A stretch of DNA of 28,200 nucleotides from CAYNFH01 sp964396385 (GTDB lineage: Bacteria; Armatimonadota; Chthonomonadetes; Chthonomonadales; CAJBBX01). The DNA lies in the NCBI GenBank assembly GCA_964396385.1, contig CAYNFH010000061.1, forward strand, positions 1 to 28,200, written 5' to 3'. Under the pieces are notes generated by a model. It was not told where the DNA came from, searched no databases, and saw nothing but the letters and a program-made list of their open reading frames with translations. This document shows, one piece after another, positions 8,231 through 15,213 of this stretch; within the stretch, counting starts at the first letter, position 1; each line of letters begins with the position of its first letter. The translations under genes and the position numbers were made by a program.

Positions 8231-9931
8231 TCACTCGCCCGCGGCCAGGCCGTCCGGCGCGCGTGGGTCTGCCCATCCCGTGCGCTGGCCGGTCTGCGGG
8301 TCGATCAGGATGGCGGCGAACTCGCCGATCGGCTCCCGACGTCGAGACAGCTTGTGGCCCATCGCTTCCAGCGCATCCAGGGTGCCCTGTGGGAACCCCT
8401 TGGGCTCGCAGACTACCTCGTCGGGCATCCACTGGTGATGCAGCCGTGGCGCCTCCACCGCCTGACGGATGTTCATGCCGTGGTCCACCACGTTCAGGAA
8501 CACCTCCAGCACGGAGTTGATGATGGTTGGTCCTCCTGGCGTACCGAGCACGAGCCACGGCTTGCCGTCCTTCAGCGCGATGGTCGGCGTCATGGAGGAG
8601 AGCGGCCGTTTGCCTGGCGCGATGGCGTTCGCCTCCCCCTGGATCAGCCCGAACACGTTCGGCGACCCCGGCTTGGAGGTGAAGTCGTCCATTTCGTTGT
8701 TCATGAGGAAGCCCGCCCCGTGGATGGTCACCCCGCTGCCGTACCCGGTATTGAGCGTAGAGGTGTTGGATACGCAGTTCCCGGCGGCGTCCACGATGGA
8801 GAAGTGCGTGGTCTGCGGAGACTCGTACCGTGCGGGCATGCCGGGGGAAACGACGGGGGTGGCATGGCTCGGGTCGATGCCCTTGGCCAGGTCGGCCGCG
8901 TAAGCTGGGGAGAGCAGGCCCCGGACGGGCATCTTGACGAAGTCAGGGTCGCCCATGAACTCGGCCCTGTCCGCGAATGCGCGCCGCATCGCCTCGATCA
9001 TGAGGTGGTACGTCTGTGGCGTCCCCGAGCCGATATGCGCCAGGTCGAAGTGTGAGAGGATGTTGAGCATCTCGATCAGCGCCAGCCCGCCGGAGCTGGG
9101 CGGCGGCATCGTGAGAATCTCCACGCCGCGATAAGTACCGCGCAGCGGCTCCCGAATGACCGGCCGGTAGTCCCGGAGGTCCTTCAAGGTAATGAGGCCG
9201 CCGTTCTCCGCCATGTCGTCGGCGATGAGGTGCGCCGTTTTGCCCTCGTAGAACTCGCGCGGGCCCTCTTGCTGGAGGCGCTTAAGTGTGGCCGCAAGGT
9301 CCTTCTGCGTGAAGGCCTGCCCTCTTTCATAGGGTCGGCCATTGCGCAGAAAGATACGGCGGGTCTCCGGGAAGTAGCCCAGCACCGGGGCCGACCTGAG
9401 GCTGCGCGCAAGCTCGTCGGTCACTACAATTCCTTCCGCCGCCAGCTTGCGGGCGGGTTCCACCACGTCCCGCCACGGCATGGTGCCGTACTTCTCCAGC
9501 GCAAGCGCCAGTCCGGCGACGGTCCCGGGCACGCCGGATGCCCTGTAGCCGATGAGCGAGCGGTTGGTCAGCTTGCCCTGCGCATCCAGGTACATATCCC
9601 GGCTCGCTCCTGCCGGCGCGGTCTCGCGGTAGTCGATGGCCGCCGCCCGTCCGTCCGCCATCCGGACGAGCATGAATCCGCCGCCGCCAAGGTTGCCGGC
9701 TGACGGGTGCGTGACGGCGAGCGTCAGGGCGACAGCCACAGCCGCATCCACCGCGTTGCCTCCGTGCTTGAGTATGTCCGCGCCCACGCGCGAGGCCGCA
9801 TAGTTGGCCGTGACCACCATCCCATGCTGTGCCCTGATGGGCTCCGGAACCTTCTGCGCTAAGCAGGGCGAGCCAAATCCCGCCAGGAATCCCCAGATGA
9901 GCATCCCTGTGACCGCCAGCGCCTTAGCCAT
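8231..9931 (-). CDS. ggt: Gamma-glutamyltransferase (periplasmic, autoprocessing)
   Basis: 566-residue Ntn-hydrolase that removes the gamma-glutamyl group from glutathione and related compounds. An N-terminal signal peptide ends near SPCLAQ, so the enzyme is exported. Conserved landmarks: IDYRETAP (substrate-binding Arg), ESPQTTHFSIVD with nucleophile Thr at about residue 374 where the precursor cleaves itself, NEMDDF, KRPLSSMTPT and LGTPGG, and the C-terminal HHQWMPDE. The length matches the E. coli enzyme (about 580). The start is ATG 9931, with an in-frame GTG just before it; the ribosome site is weak. It sits between ccmB and ccmC on the same strand, which is not usual for ccm clusters. 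It may serve periplasmic thiol metabolism near the cytochrome maturation machinery; that link is inference. Confidence 0.93.
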   Translation of the reverse strand: MAKALAVTGMLIWGFLAGFGSPCLAQKVPEPIRAQHGMVVTANYAASRVGADILKHGGNAVDAAVAVALTLAVTHPSAGNLGGGGFMLVRMADGRAAAIDYRETAPAGASRDMYLDAQGKLTNRSLIGYRASGVPGTVAGLALALEKYGTMPWRDVVEPARKLAAEGIVVTDELARSLRSAPVLGYFPETRRIFLRNGRPYERGQAFTQKDLAATLKRLQQEGPREFYEGKTAHLIADDMAENGGLITLKDLRDYRPVIREPLRGTYRGVEILTMPPPSSGGLALIEMLNILSHFDLAHIGSGTPQTYHLMIEAMRRAFADRAEFMGDPDFVKMPVRGLLSPAYAADLAKGIDPSHATPVVSPGMPARYESPQTTHFSIVDAAGNCVSNTSTLNTGYGSGVTIHGAGFLMNNEMDDFTSKPGSPNVFGLIQGEANAIAPGKRPLSSMTPTIALKDGKPWLVLGTPGGPTIINSVLEVFLNVVDHGMNIRQAVEAPRLHHQWMPDEVVCEPKGFPQGTLDALEAMGHKLSRRREPIGEFAAILIDPQTGQRTGWADPRAPDGLAAGE

Positions 9932-9948
9932 CACTCCGCGACTCTGGT

Positions 9949-9971
9949 TTCATCCCTCATCCCTCATCCTT
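9949..9971 (+). repeat. Heptad tandem repeat (TCATCCC type)
   Basis: About three copies of a 7-base unit TCATCCC followed by degenerate copies (TTCATTCTTCC), filling most of the 53-base gap between ccmB and ggt. The 23 bases here are identical to 21747-21769, in the gap upstream of the ECF sigma gene. Confidence 0.8.
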
Positions 9972-9984
9972 CATTCTTCCGCCC

Positions 9985-10722
9985 TTACTCCTCCCATACG
10001 AAGGGAAATAGGAGTGCGGACGCGGTGATGAGCATCACGGCAAAGGAGAACAGGCCCACGGTGTCGCGTGTGAGCGCCGCCACCGGCGCTGCCGGGGTGA
10101 GCGAGACGCGCGTGGCATCCACCGCCATGAACAGCAGCGGCAGCAGGATGGGGAACCCCAGCGCCCCGTAGAGCGCCCCTTTCCCATTGGCCTTGGCGAT
10201 GATCGCGGCGACGATAGTGGCTGCCGCACCCAGTCCCGCCAGCCCGGCAACCAGCGAGAAGAGGAACCCGGCCACACGGACCGCGTGCACGTTCAACATC
10301 AGCACGTACAGCGGCGCCACGACGATGGCGATTACGGCCACGAGGAGGAGGTTAAACATCAGCTTGCCGGCGTAGACCGCTCCGGGCGCGGCGCTCAGCC
10401 GCAGCGCCATAGACGTGGACGCCTCCTCTTCGTGCAGGAAGACGTGGGCCAGACCGGCAAACGCCGCGAAAAACAGTACCACCCATAGAAGGGCCGCCTG
10501 TGCCTGGGCGCTCAAGGAAGTTCCCCCTACCGCGAAGCCGATTACGACCATGGCCGTTATGGCGAACAGCAGGATGGCGTTAATGGCGGCCCGGTTCCGT
10601 AGCTCGGCGCGGAGGTCCTTGCCCAGGATGGCGAGCGCCTGTTGCAACGAGCCCGGCTCTACTGTGCGCTCCGGGCTGGATATGCCAGCCTGAACCGCGC
10701 TACGCGGGAGTGAGCCGGACAA
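9985..10722 (-). CDS. ccmB: Heme exporter CcmB, ABC permease subunit
   Basis: 245-residue membrane protein that pairs with CcmA in the CcmABC(D) complex releasing heme-loaded CcmE. It has about six membrane segments. The N-terminal cytoplasmic ILGKDLRAELRNRAAINAIL matches the start of CcmB proteins, and FLHEEEASTSMALRLS is a typical conserved loop. The start chosen is a TTG at 10722, overlapping ccmA by 23 bases and preceded by a GGGGGG stretch. No ATG or GTG lies before the conserved N-terminus, so the exact start is uncertain. The stop is at 9985, followed by the heptad repeats and ggt. Confidence 0.88.
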   Translation of the reverse strand: MSGSLPRSAVQAGISSPERTVEPGSLQQALAILGKDLRAELRNRAAINAILLFAITAMVVIGFAVGGTSLSAQAQAALLWVVLFFAAFAGLAHVFLHEEEASTSMALRLSAAPGAVYAGKLMFNLLLVAVIAIVVAPLYVLMLNVHAVRVAGFLFSLVAGLAGLGAAATIVAAIIAKANGKGALYGALGFPILLPLLFMAVDATRVSLTPAAPVAALTRDTVGLFSFAVMLITASALLFPFVWEE

Positions 10723-11335
10723 CGGTATCCCCCCACTCCACCTCCGCGGGTTCGTTCGTGGCGATCACGACCAATCCGGACCGCTTCTGCTCCTCGACGA
10801 TCTGCTGCACAATCTCCGCCCCCTGCCCGTCCAGGTTCGCGGTCGGCTCGTCGAGCAGGAGGATGGGCGGCCGGTTCAGGAGCGCAAACGCATACTTCAG
10901 GCGTTGGCGCATTCCGGATGAGTAGCTGCCCACCAGGTCCCGCCCGCGTCCCTTGAGCCCAACGCGGTCGAGGATACGGATGAGACCATCGCGCGAGAGC
11001 TCCAGCCCGCGCAGCCTGCCAAAGAAGAGGAGGTTTTCCGCGGCTGTGAGCTCGCGGTAGAGGGTAAGGTCAGGAGCAACGTAGCCCAGGATCCGGCGCC
11101 TCAGTTCCGGAGGCACCGGTCTCCCATACTCCGTGAGGTGGACAGCCCCGGAGCTCGGCCCGAGCAGCCCTGCGATGATGCGCAGCAGGGTGCTCTTGCC
11201 GGAGCCGTTCGACCCTGCGACCACCAGCGCCTGGCCGCTGTACACCTTTGCGGATACGTCGGAGAAGACCACACGCCGCCCAAACCGGCGGCCGACAGCC
11301 TCCAGGGCAAGCGTGTAGCCATCAGTCGCCTCCAT
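10700..11335 (-). CDS. ccmA: Heme exporter CcmA, ABC ATPase subunit
   Basis: 211-residue ABC ATPase. The order of motifs is Walker A (AGSNGSGKST), Q-loop region (YVAPDLTLY), signature (SYSSGMRQR), Walker B (ILLLDEPTANLD) and a switch region whose usual His is replaced (VVIATNEP, Asn at the H-loop position), as is common in CcmA. Its hydrolysis drives release of holo-CcmE with CcmB, CcmC and CcmD. The start ATG 11335 (MEATDGYT) lies 14 bases after the stop of the propeller gene; an earlier in-frame start at 11371 would overlap that gene. Translation into ccmB is overlapping, so the two subunits are probably made together. Confidence 0.92.
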   Translation of the reverse strand: MEATDGYTLALEAVGRRFGRRVVFSDVSAKVYSGQALVVAGSNGSGKSTLLRIIAGLLGPSSGAVHLTEYGRPVPPELRRRILGYVAPDLTLYRELTAAENLLFFGRLRGLELSRDGLIRILDRVGLKGRGRDLVGSYSSGMRQRLKYAFALLNRPPILLLDEPTANLDGQGAEIVQQIVEEQKRSGLVVIATNEPAEVEWGDTVVRLTPA

Positions 11336-11349
11336 ACCACCCCCAGGCT

Positions 11350-12633
11350 CTAGCGCCGGGCCGGCGACCATGACGCGTCGAAGTTATCCCCGACCCCGTT
11401 CGTGAGGTTCTTGGGATTCGACCCGTCCGCATTTGCCACGTAGAGGTCGCGATTCCCGTTCTTGCCGCTCATCCAGTAGAGGATATGGTTCCCATCCGGG
11501 GACCACTGAGGATCGTGGGCCTCTCCGCTGACGATCATTTTCACCTTGGTCTCATCGGCAGCGCTGTTGACGGTTATGGTTGGACCCGACGCGGGAATCA
11601 CGGCGATGCCAAGCAGTTTCCGGTTCTCTGGGCTGTCCATGCGCCATGCCTCGAAGGCGATGAGCTTGCCGCCCGGGGAGACGGCAGGGTTGTCCGGCGC
11701 CATTGTGTACCCCTCGCTTGCGAACTGCAGTGTCGGAGCGCCGTGCGGATCGTCCGTCCGGTAGATCAGGATCCCGTGTCTCTTCTGGCGGGTGCTCACG
11801 CTCACGGCAAGGTGCAACGCATCAGGATACCATGCCAGGGCAACGCGGTCTGCCCCTGAGTCGGTGAGCAGATTCGGCTTGTCCGCGTCCACGTTGGGCA
11901 GCAGGACCGCCGACTCAGGCTCCACGACGGCCGGCATCGGATTGTCCGAGCTGTTGCCGGAGTCCTTCTCCCACCACTGCTGGCGGCCCACGGTAGGCGC
12001 GACCTCGCCTTCCATCACCTGCACCGCGGCGAGGGCAATCCCGTCGGGAGCCCACTTGAACGAGTTGATGGGCGGCAGCTTGCCGGCGTCCTCCGACTCC
12101 TCCTGCCCGGTGTCGTCGCCAGCGCCTCCAACGTGGGGCGGCGGGTAGATCTGCTTCATTTCGGCGGCGTTCGGCGGCAGGACCTTGATGGCGCCGCCGC
12201 TCAAGAAGCCGATGAGTTTGCCATCTGGTCGCCACTGCGGGGAGTCTTTGCTGATCGAGCCGGTGGAAGCCTGTTTCGGCTCACCCTGCCCCACCAGAAA
12301 CAGTTGGAAGGTGCGCCCCTCAGTGCTCGGCGTGTCGGGCTCCCCGGCGTAGCAAATCTGCTTTCCGTCCGGAGACCAGGCAGGCGAGCGCTTCTCAGCC
12401 TTGGAATTGGTGAGCTGGCGGACCTGACCGTCCAGACCGATTGTGTAGATGTTGGTGACACCGCCATCCTGCCTCACAAACGCGATCTGGTTCACCGTTG
12501 ATTGGGGCAGCGGCTCCACGTGCCCAATCTTGCCGTAGTTCCCCACCCACCAGAAGTATCCGGCGAGAAGGCCGAGCGCAACCAGGAGAAGAAGGTACTT
12601 GACTATAATGCCGCCGCGTCGCGATTTATTCAT
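11350..12633 (-). CDS. Membrane-anchored TolB/PD40-type beta-propeller protein
   Basis: 427-residue protein with a short cytoplasmic N-terminus, one membrane anchor (about residues 9-29, ending GYFWWVG) and an extracytoplasmic propeller built of PD40/TolB-like blades. The repeated signature WSPDGK appears as SPAWSPDGKQICYAG, SPQWRPDGKLIGF and DPQWSPDGNHILYW. Propellers of this kind bind proteins or peptides; no catalytic domain was seen, so it is not a prolyl oligopeptidase. The start ATG 12633 excludes a repeat-encoded 24-residue extension up to 12705. It lies 14 bases upstream of ccmA on the same strand, so it may be co-expressed with the cytochrome maturation genes. Its function there is unknown. 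Confidence 0.8.
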   Translation of the reverse strand: MNKSRRGGIIVKYLLLLVALGLLAGYFWWVGNYGKIGHVEPLPQSTVNQIAFVRQDGGVTNIYTIGLDGQVRQLTNSKAEKRSPAWSPDGKQICYAGEPDTPSTEGRTFQLFLVGQGEPKQASTGSISKDSPQWRPDGKLIGFLSGGAIKVLPPNAAEMKQIYPPPHVGGAGDDTGQEESEDAGKLPPINSFKWAPDGIALAAVQVMEGEVAPTVGRQQWWEKDSGNSSDNPMPAVVEPESAVLLPNVDADKPNLLTDSGADRVALAWYPDALHLAVSVSTRQKRHGILIYRTDDPHGAPTLQFASEGYTMAPDNPAVSPGGKLIAFEAWRMDSPENRKLLGIAVIPASGPTITVNSAADETKVKMIVSGEAHDPQWSPDGNHILYWMSGKNGNRDLYVANADGSNPKNLTNGVGDNFDASWSPARR

Positions 12634-12644
12634 ATGGCCTTTGA

Positions 12645-12727
12645 GGGAATGATGGAGTAGAGGAATGATGGAGAACTGCGCCGGAATCCGGACCCAACAC
12701 TCCACTGCTCCATCACTCCATCACTCC
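12645..12727. repeat. Inverted pair of octad repeat tracts
   Basis: In the 149-base gap before the propeller gene, two copies of a GGAATGATGGAG-like unit (12645-12673) face two to three copies of its near complement, CTCCATCACTCC (12700-12727). Between them lies a small palindrome, CCGGAATCCGG. Transcribed toward the propeller gene this could form a long imperfect hairpin in its leader. Nothing else was recognised in the gap. Confidence 0.7.
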
Positions 12728-12782
12728 AGTTCGGTATTCGGTTCAGATTACGCCCGGCCCGGCCCGTGCCGTTCCCCACCTG

Positions 12783-13850
12783 TTATTCCACACGGCGCCG
12801 CTGAAACGCAGTTACAAGCACGGCCAGCAGCAGGACCCCGCCCACCACTGTGCCTCGCCACAGGTCTGGGTTGCTGAGGGTCAGGTTGATGGCGCTGAAG
12901 ATGGTGTGGAGCAGCAGTGCGCCCAGTACGGTCCCCAGCACGCTCCCCTCGCCACCCATGAGGTTTGCCCCTCCTACCACCGCCGCCGCCACGGCATCCA
13001 GTTCGTACGCATTGCCCGCTTGCGGATCGCCCTGGAACCCGTACCCGGCATAGAGAATACCTGCCAGTCCGCCGAGCAGCGCGCTGATACCGTACGCAAA
13101 CAGCTTCACGCGATAGACGTTAACGCCGGAGAGGCGCGTCGCCTGCTCGTTACTCCCAACGCTATACAGGTACCGCCCGATGCGCATACGGTTGAGCGCC
13201 AGCACCGCGAGCCCGGCCACTGCCGCCAGGATGATAACCGGAATAGGGATGGCATAGGGCTTGCCGTCGAAGAGGTTGCCGTTGGCCAGGTAGAGCAGAC
13301 CCGGGAAACCGGAAATGGAGATAGGAAGCTGATTATTGATGATGAGGGCCTGGCTACGCAGCAGCAGCAGGGAGGCCAGGGTGACCACAAACGACGGCAG
13401 CCGCAGCTTGTGGATCAACGTGGCGTGGATCAGGCCGATGCCGGCCGCCGCGATGAGCGAAAGCAGCACGGCCAGGCTGGCGGCAGCGGGAGTGACTAGA
13501 TGCACCGAAAGCCGAGTGGCGAACATCGCCATCAGCATGCCCGCGAACCCTACCATGGAGCCCAGGGACAGATCGATGCCGGCTGTTATGATCACCAGGG
13601 TTTCGCCGATGGCGAAGATAGAGAGAAGGGCGACCTGCAGCGCGATATTGTGGAGGTTTCCCGGCCCGAAGAACGCGCCGCGCATCCGCGTGAAGTACAT
13701 CCCCGCGCACAGGAGCACCAGCACCGCCACAACGCTCAGCTCCCGAGTCTCCAGGAGGCGCGCCTGTGATTTGCTTGTCTCAACGCCAAGACGCGCCGCC
13801 GGAAGTGGCGGCGCGTCTTGGCTGGCCGGGGGCGGATCAGGTAGTTTCAA
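12783..13850 (-). CDS. Monosaccharide ABC transporter permease (RbsC-like)
   Basis: Membrane permease of the ribose/xylose/galactose importer family. Seen: TRELSVVAVLVLLCAG at the first membrane helix, GETLVIITAGIDLSLGSMVGF (the hallmark GIDLSxGS segment), VALNRMRIGRYLYSVGSNEQ and AVVGGANLMGGEGSVLG. As drawn it has 355 residues from a TTG at 13850 that overlaps the upstream gene's stop by 14 bases. The first 25 or so residues run through a perfect 16-bp inverted repeat, so the real start could be later; the next usable in-frame codon is GTG 13730, giving 315 residues, close to the usual RbsC size. No ATP-binding gene is adjacent. Confidence 0.88.
   Translation of the reverse strand: MKLPDPPPASQDAPPLPAARLGVETSKSQARLLETRELSVVAVLVLLCAGMYFTRMRGAFFGPGNLHNIALQVALLSIFAIGETLVIITAGIDLSLGSMVGFAGMLMAMFATRLSVHLVTPAAASLAVLLSLIAAAGIGLIHATLIHKLRLPSFVVTLASLLLLRSQALIINNQLPISISGFPGLLYLANGNLFDGKPYAIPIPVIILAAVAGLAVLALNRMRIGRYLYSVGSNEQATRLSGVNVYRVKLFAYGISALLGGLAGILYAGYGFQGDPQAGNAYELDAVAAAVVGGANLMGGEGSVLGTVLGALLLHTIFSAINLTLSNPDLWRGTVVGGVLLLAVLVTAFQRRRVE
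13785..13822 (-). promoter_or_regulatory. Perfect 16-bp inverted repeat between binding-protein and permease genes
   Basis: Arms 13785-13800 and 13807-13822 are exact complements around a six-base loop and are very GC-rich. No T-run follows on the minus strand, so it is not a classical intrinsic terminator. It lies just after the substrate-binding protein stop. From known cases such as malE-malF, hairpins here stabilise the upstream message and lower permease expression; that role is inferred. Confidence 0.6.
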
Positions 13851-15007
13851 GCCCCTTGGCCTTCAGCTTCTGGATGAAGGGTGCGGCGTTTGTCGGAGTT
13901 ACCACCTCGACCCCGGTATCGATGATATTCCCCTTCACGGTCATCCACAGCTTGTCCAGCTCAGGCTTGAGGTCGTTCATCGCCNNNNNNNNNNTCGCCG
14001 CAGTGAAGCCCTTGCGGTTGATGTTGTAGAGCAGGATGGTAGACAGGCGGCCAAATTCATACGGTTTCTGGATCACCGCCGCATCCACGTCCCCGCTCTG
14101 GAGGTATTGGAGCGTCTGTGGGTCGCCGTCAAAGCACACGATCTTGATCTTGTTCCGCAGATTGTGCTCCTTAACGACCTTTACGATCCCTGGGCCGTTG
14201 TAGGACCATAGTCCAACGCAGAGGTCGATCTGGCTGCCGTATCTTGTCAGGGCATCCTGCACATTCCGGATGGCCATGGCCTTGTCGGCCTTGTCCTGGG
14301 AAGGCGCCTGGAGCTCCTTNNNNNNNNNNGAAGTTGTGGCCCTGTACCGCATCCTGGAAGCCCTTGTAGCGATCCCTGGCGTTCTGGGCGCTCATGTTCC
14401 CCACGAATGCTATGTAGCTTCCTCCCTTGGGAAGCAGCTTAACTGCCTGCTCTCCCGCCCGCTTCCCTGCCTCATAGTTGTTCGTACCCAGGTACGCCAG
14501 GCGCTCGCTCGTCGGCGCGTCGGAATCGTAGCAGATGACGGGAATGCCCTGGTTGATGGCGTCATTGATGACGGGCGTGAATGCCTCCGCCTCGATGGGG
14601 GTGACCGCGATACCGTCCTTCTTCGCGGCTACCGCCTGCTCGAAGACGTTCTTCTGGTCATTATTCGAGGGTTGCGCCCCGGGAGGAAGGACTCGCTTGG
14701 CGTCGCATCCGGGCAGCGTGGGGACGGCGTCGTTCATCCCCTTCTCCATGGCGGACCAGAAGGGGCTGCTGTTGTTGGTAATGATCTCAATGGAGATGGG
14801 GCCGTTCGGCTTGAGAGGCTTGTCGAACTTGGCCGCCGCGGAGCTCGCGGCCCCCGCTGGGGCCGTCGTGGCAGCCGGAGCGGTCGAAGGACCGGTCGAA
14901 CTGTTCGTGGAGCTCCCGCCGCTATCCTTGCAGGCCGGCAGGCAGAGGGAGAGCGCGGCGGCGAGGGCAGCGCTCGCCAGCCTGCGGCGCCACGAGAGTG
15001 GATGCAT
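13837..15007 (-). CDS. Sugar ABC transporter substrate-binding lipoprotein, interrupted by two N gaps
   Basis: Periplasmic-binding protein of the RbsB/Peripla_BP_4 type. It has a lipoprotein signal (AALSLCLPAC, lipobox LPAC), a Ser/Thr/Ala/Gly-rich linker, then the first lobe (ISIEIITNNSSPFWSAMEKGM; AVAAKKDGIAVTPIEAEAF; GIPVICYDSDAP) and second lobe (ALTRYGSQIDLCVGLWSYNGPG; IKIVCFDGDPQTL). The ATG at 15007 has AGGAGG at 10 bases. Runs of ten N at 13985-13994 and 14320-14329 break the frame as printed. Deleting one run and collapsing a five-base duplicate at the other restores one continuous frame of 381 residues, so the gene is probably intact and the gaps are assembly artefacts. The sugar is unknown. 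Confidence 0.87.
13985..13994. other. Assembly gap (10 N)
   Basis: Ten undetermined bases inside the substrate-binding protein gene. Both flanks carry TCGCC, so joining them through this five-base overlap gives an uninterrupted reading frame (TAAMNDLKPELD). Confidence 0.95.
14320..14329. other. Assembly gap (10 N)
   Basis: Ten undetermined bases inside the substrate-binding protein gene. With the placeholder the frame shifts by one; with zero bases here the flanks read HNFKELQAPSQD in frame. Confidence 0.95.
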
Positions 15008-15146
15008 TGGTCGGGATCCTCCTGTTTGGCGTGGTCGGGCCTCGGCCCGAGCCAGAGGGAAGTGGCTCGTCACCACGCTCAAGTTCGGCCGCTTTCGAGG
15101 CGATTCCTTCCGCACTGATTGCCAATTGGCCGCCTGACCGCTTTTG

Positions 15147-15176
15147 TTGACGCTCCGTTTTGGCGTATGTTATAAT
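15147..15176 (+). promoter_or_regulatory. Near-consensus sigma-70 promoter for the histidine kinase gene
   Basis: TTGACG (-35), 18 bases, TATAAT (-10), the strongest housekeeping promoter seen in the window. The predicted transcript start near 15183 leaves a leader of about 31 bases that includes the GGAG ribosome site at 15203-15206. It lies in the 206-base divergent gap between the binding-protein gene and the kinase gene. No clear promoter was seen for the minus-strand gene in that gap, only its AGGAGG ribosome site. Confidence 0.8.
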
Positions 15177-15213
15177 CGCGGGCGAGCGCCCCGTTGGGCG
15201 CTGGAGAAACTGG

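Noticed and set aside
12633..12705. N-terminal extension of the propeller protein
   Set aside because: It is encoded by the octad repeat and is not followed by a signal; ATG 12633 directly precedes the membrane anchor.
15035..15050. Seven-base inverted repeat in the binding-protein gene leader
   Set aside because: A two-base loop makes the hairpin sterically poor and the sequence is GC-rich enough to occur by chance.
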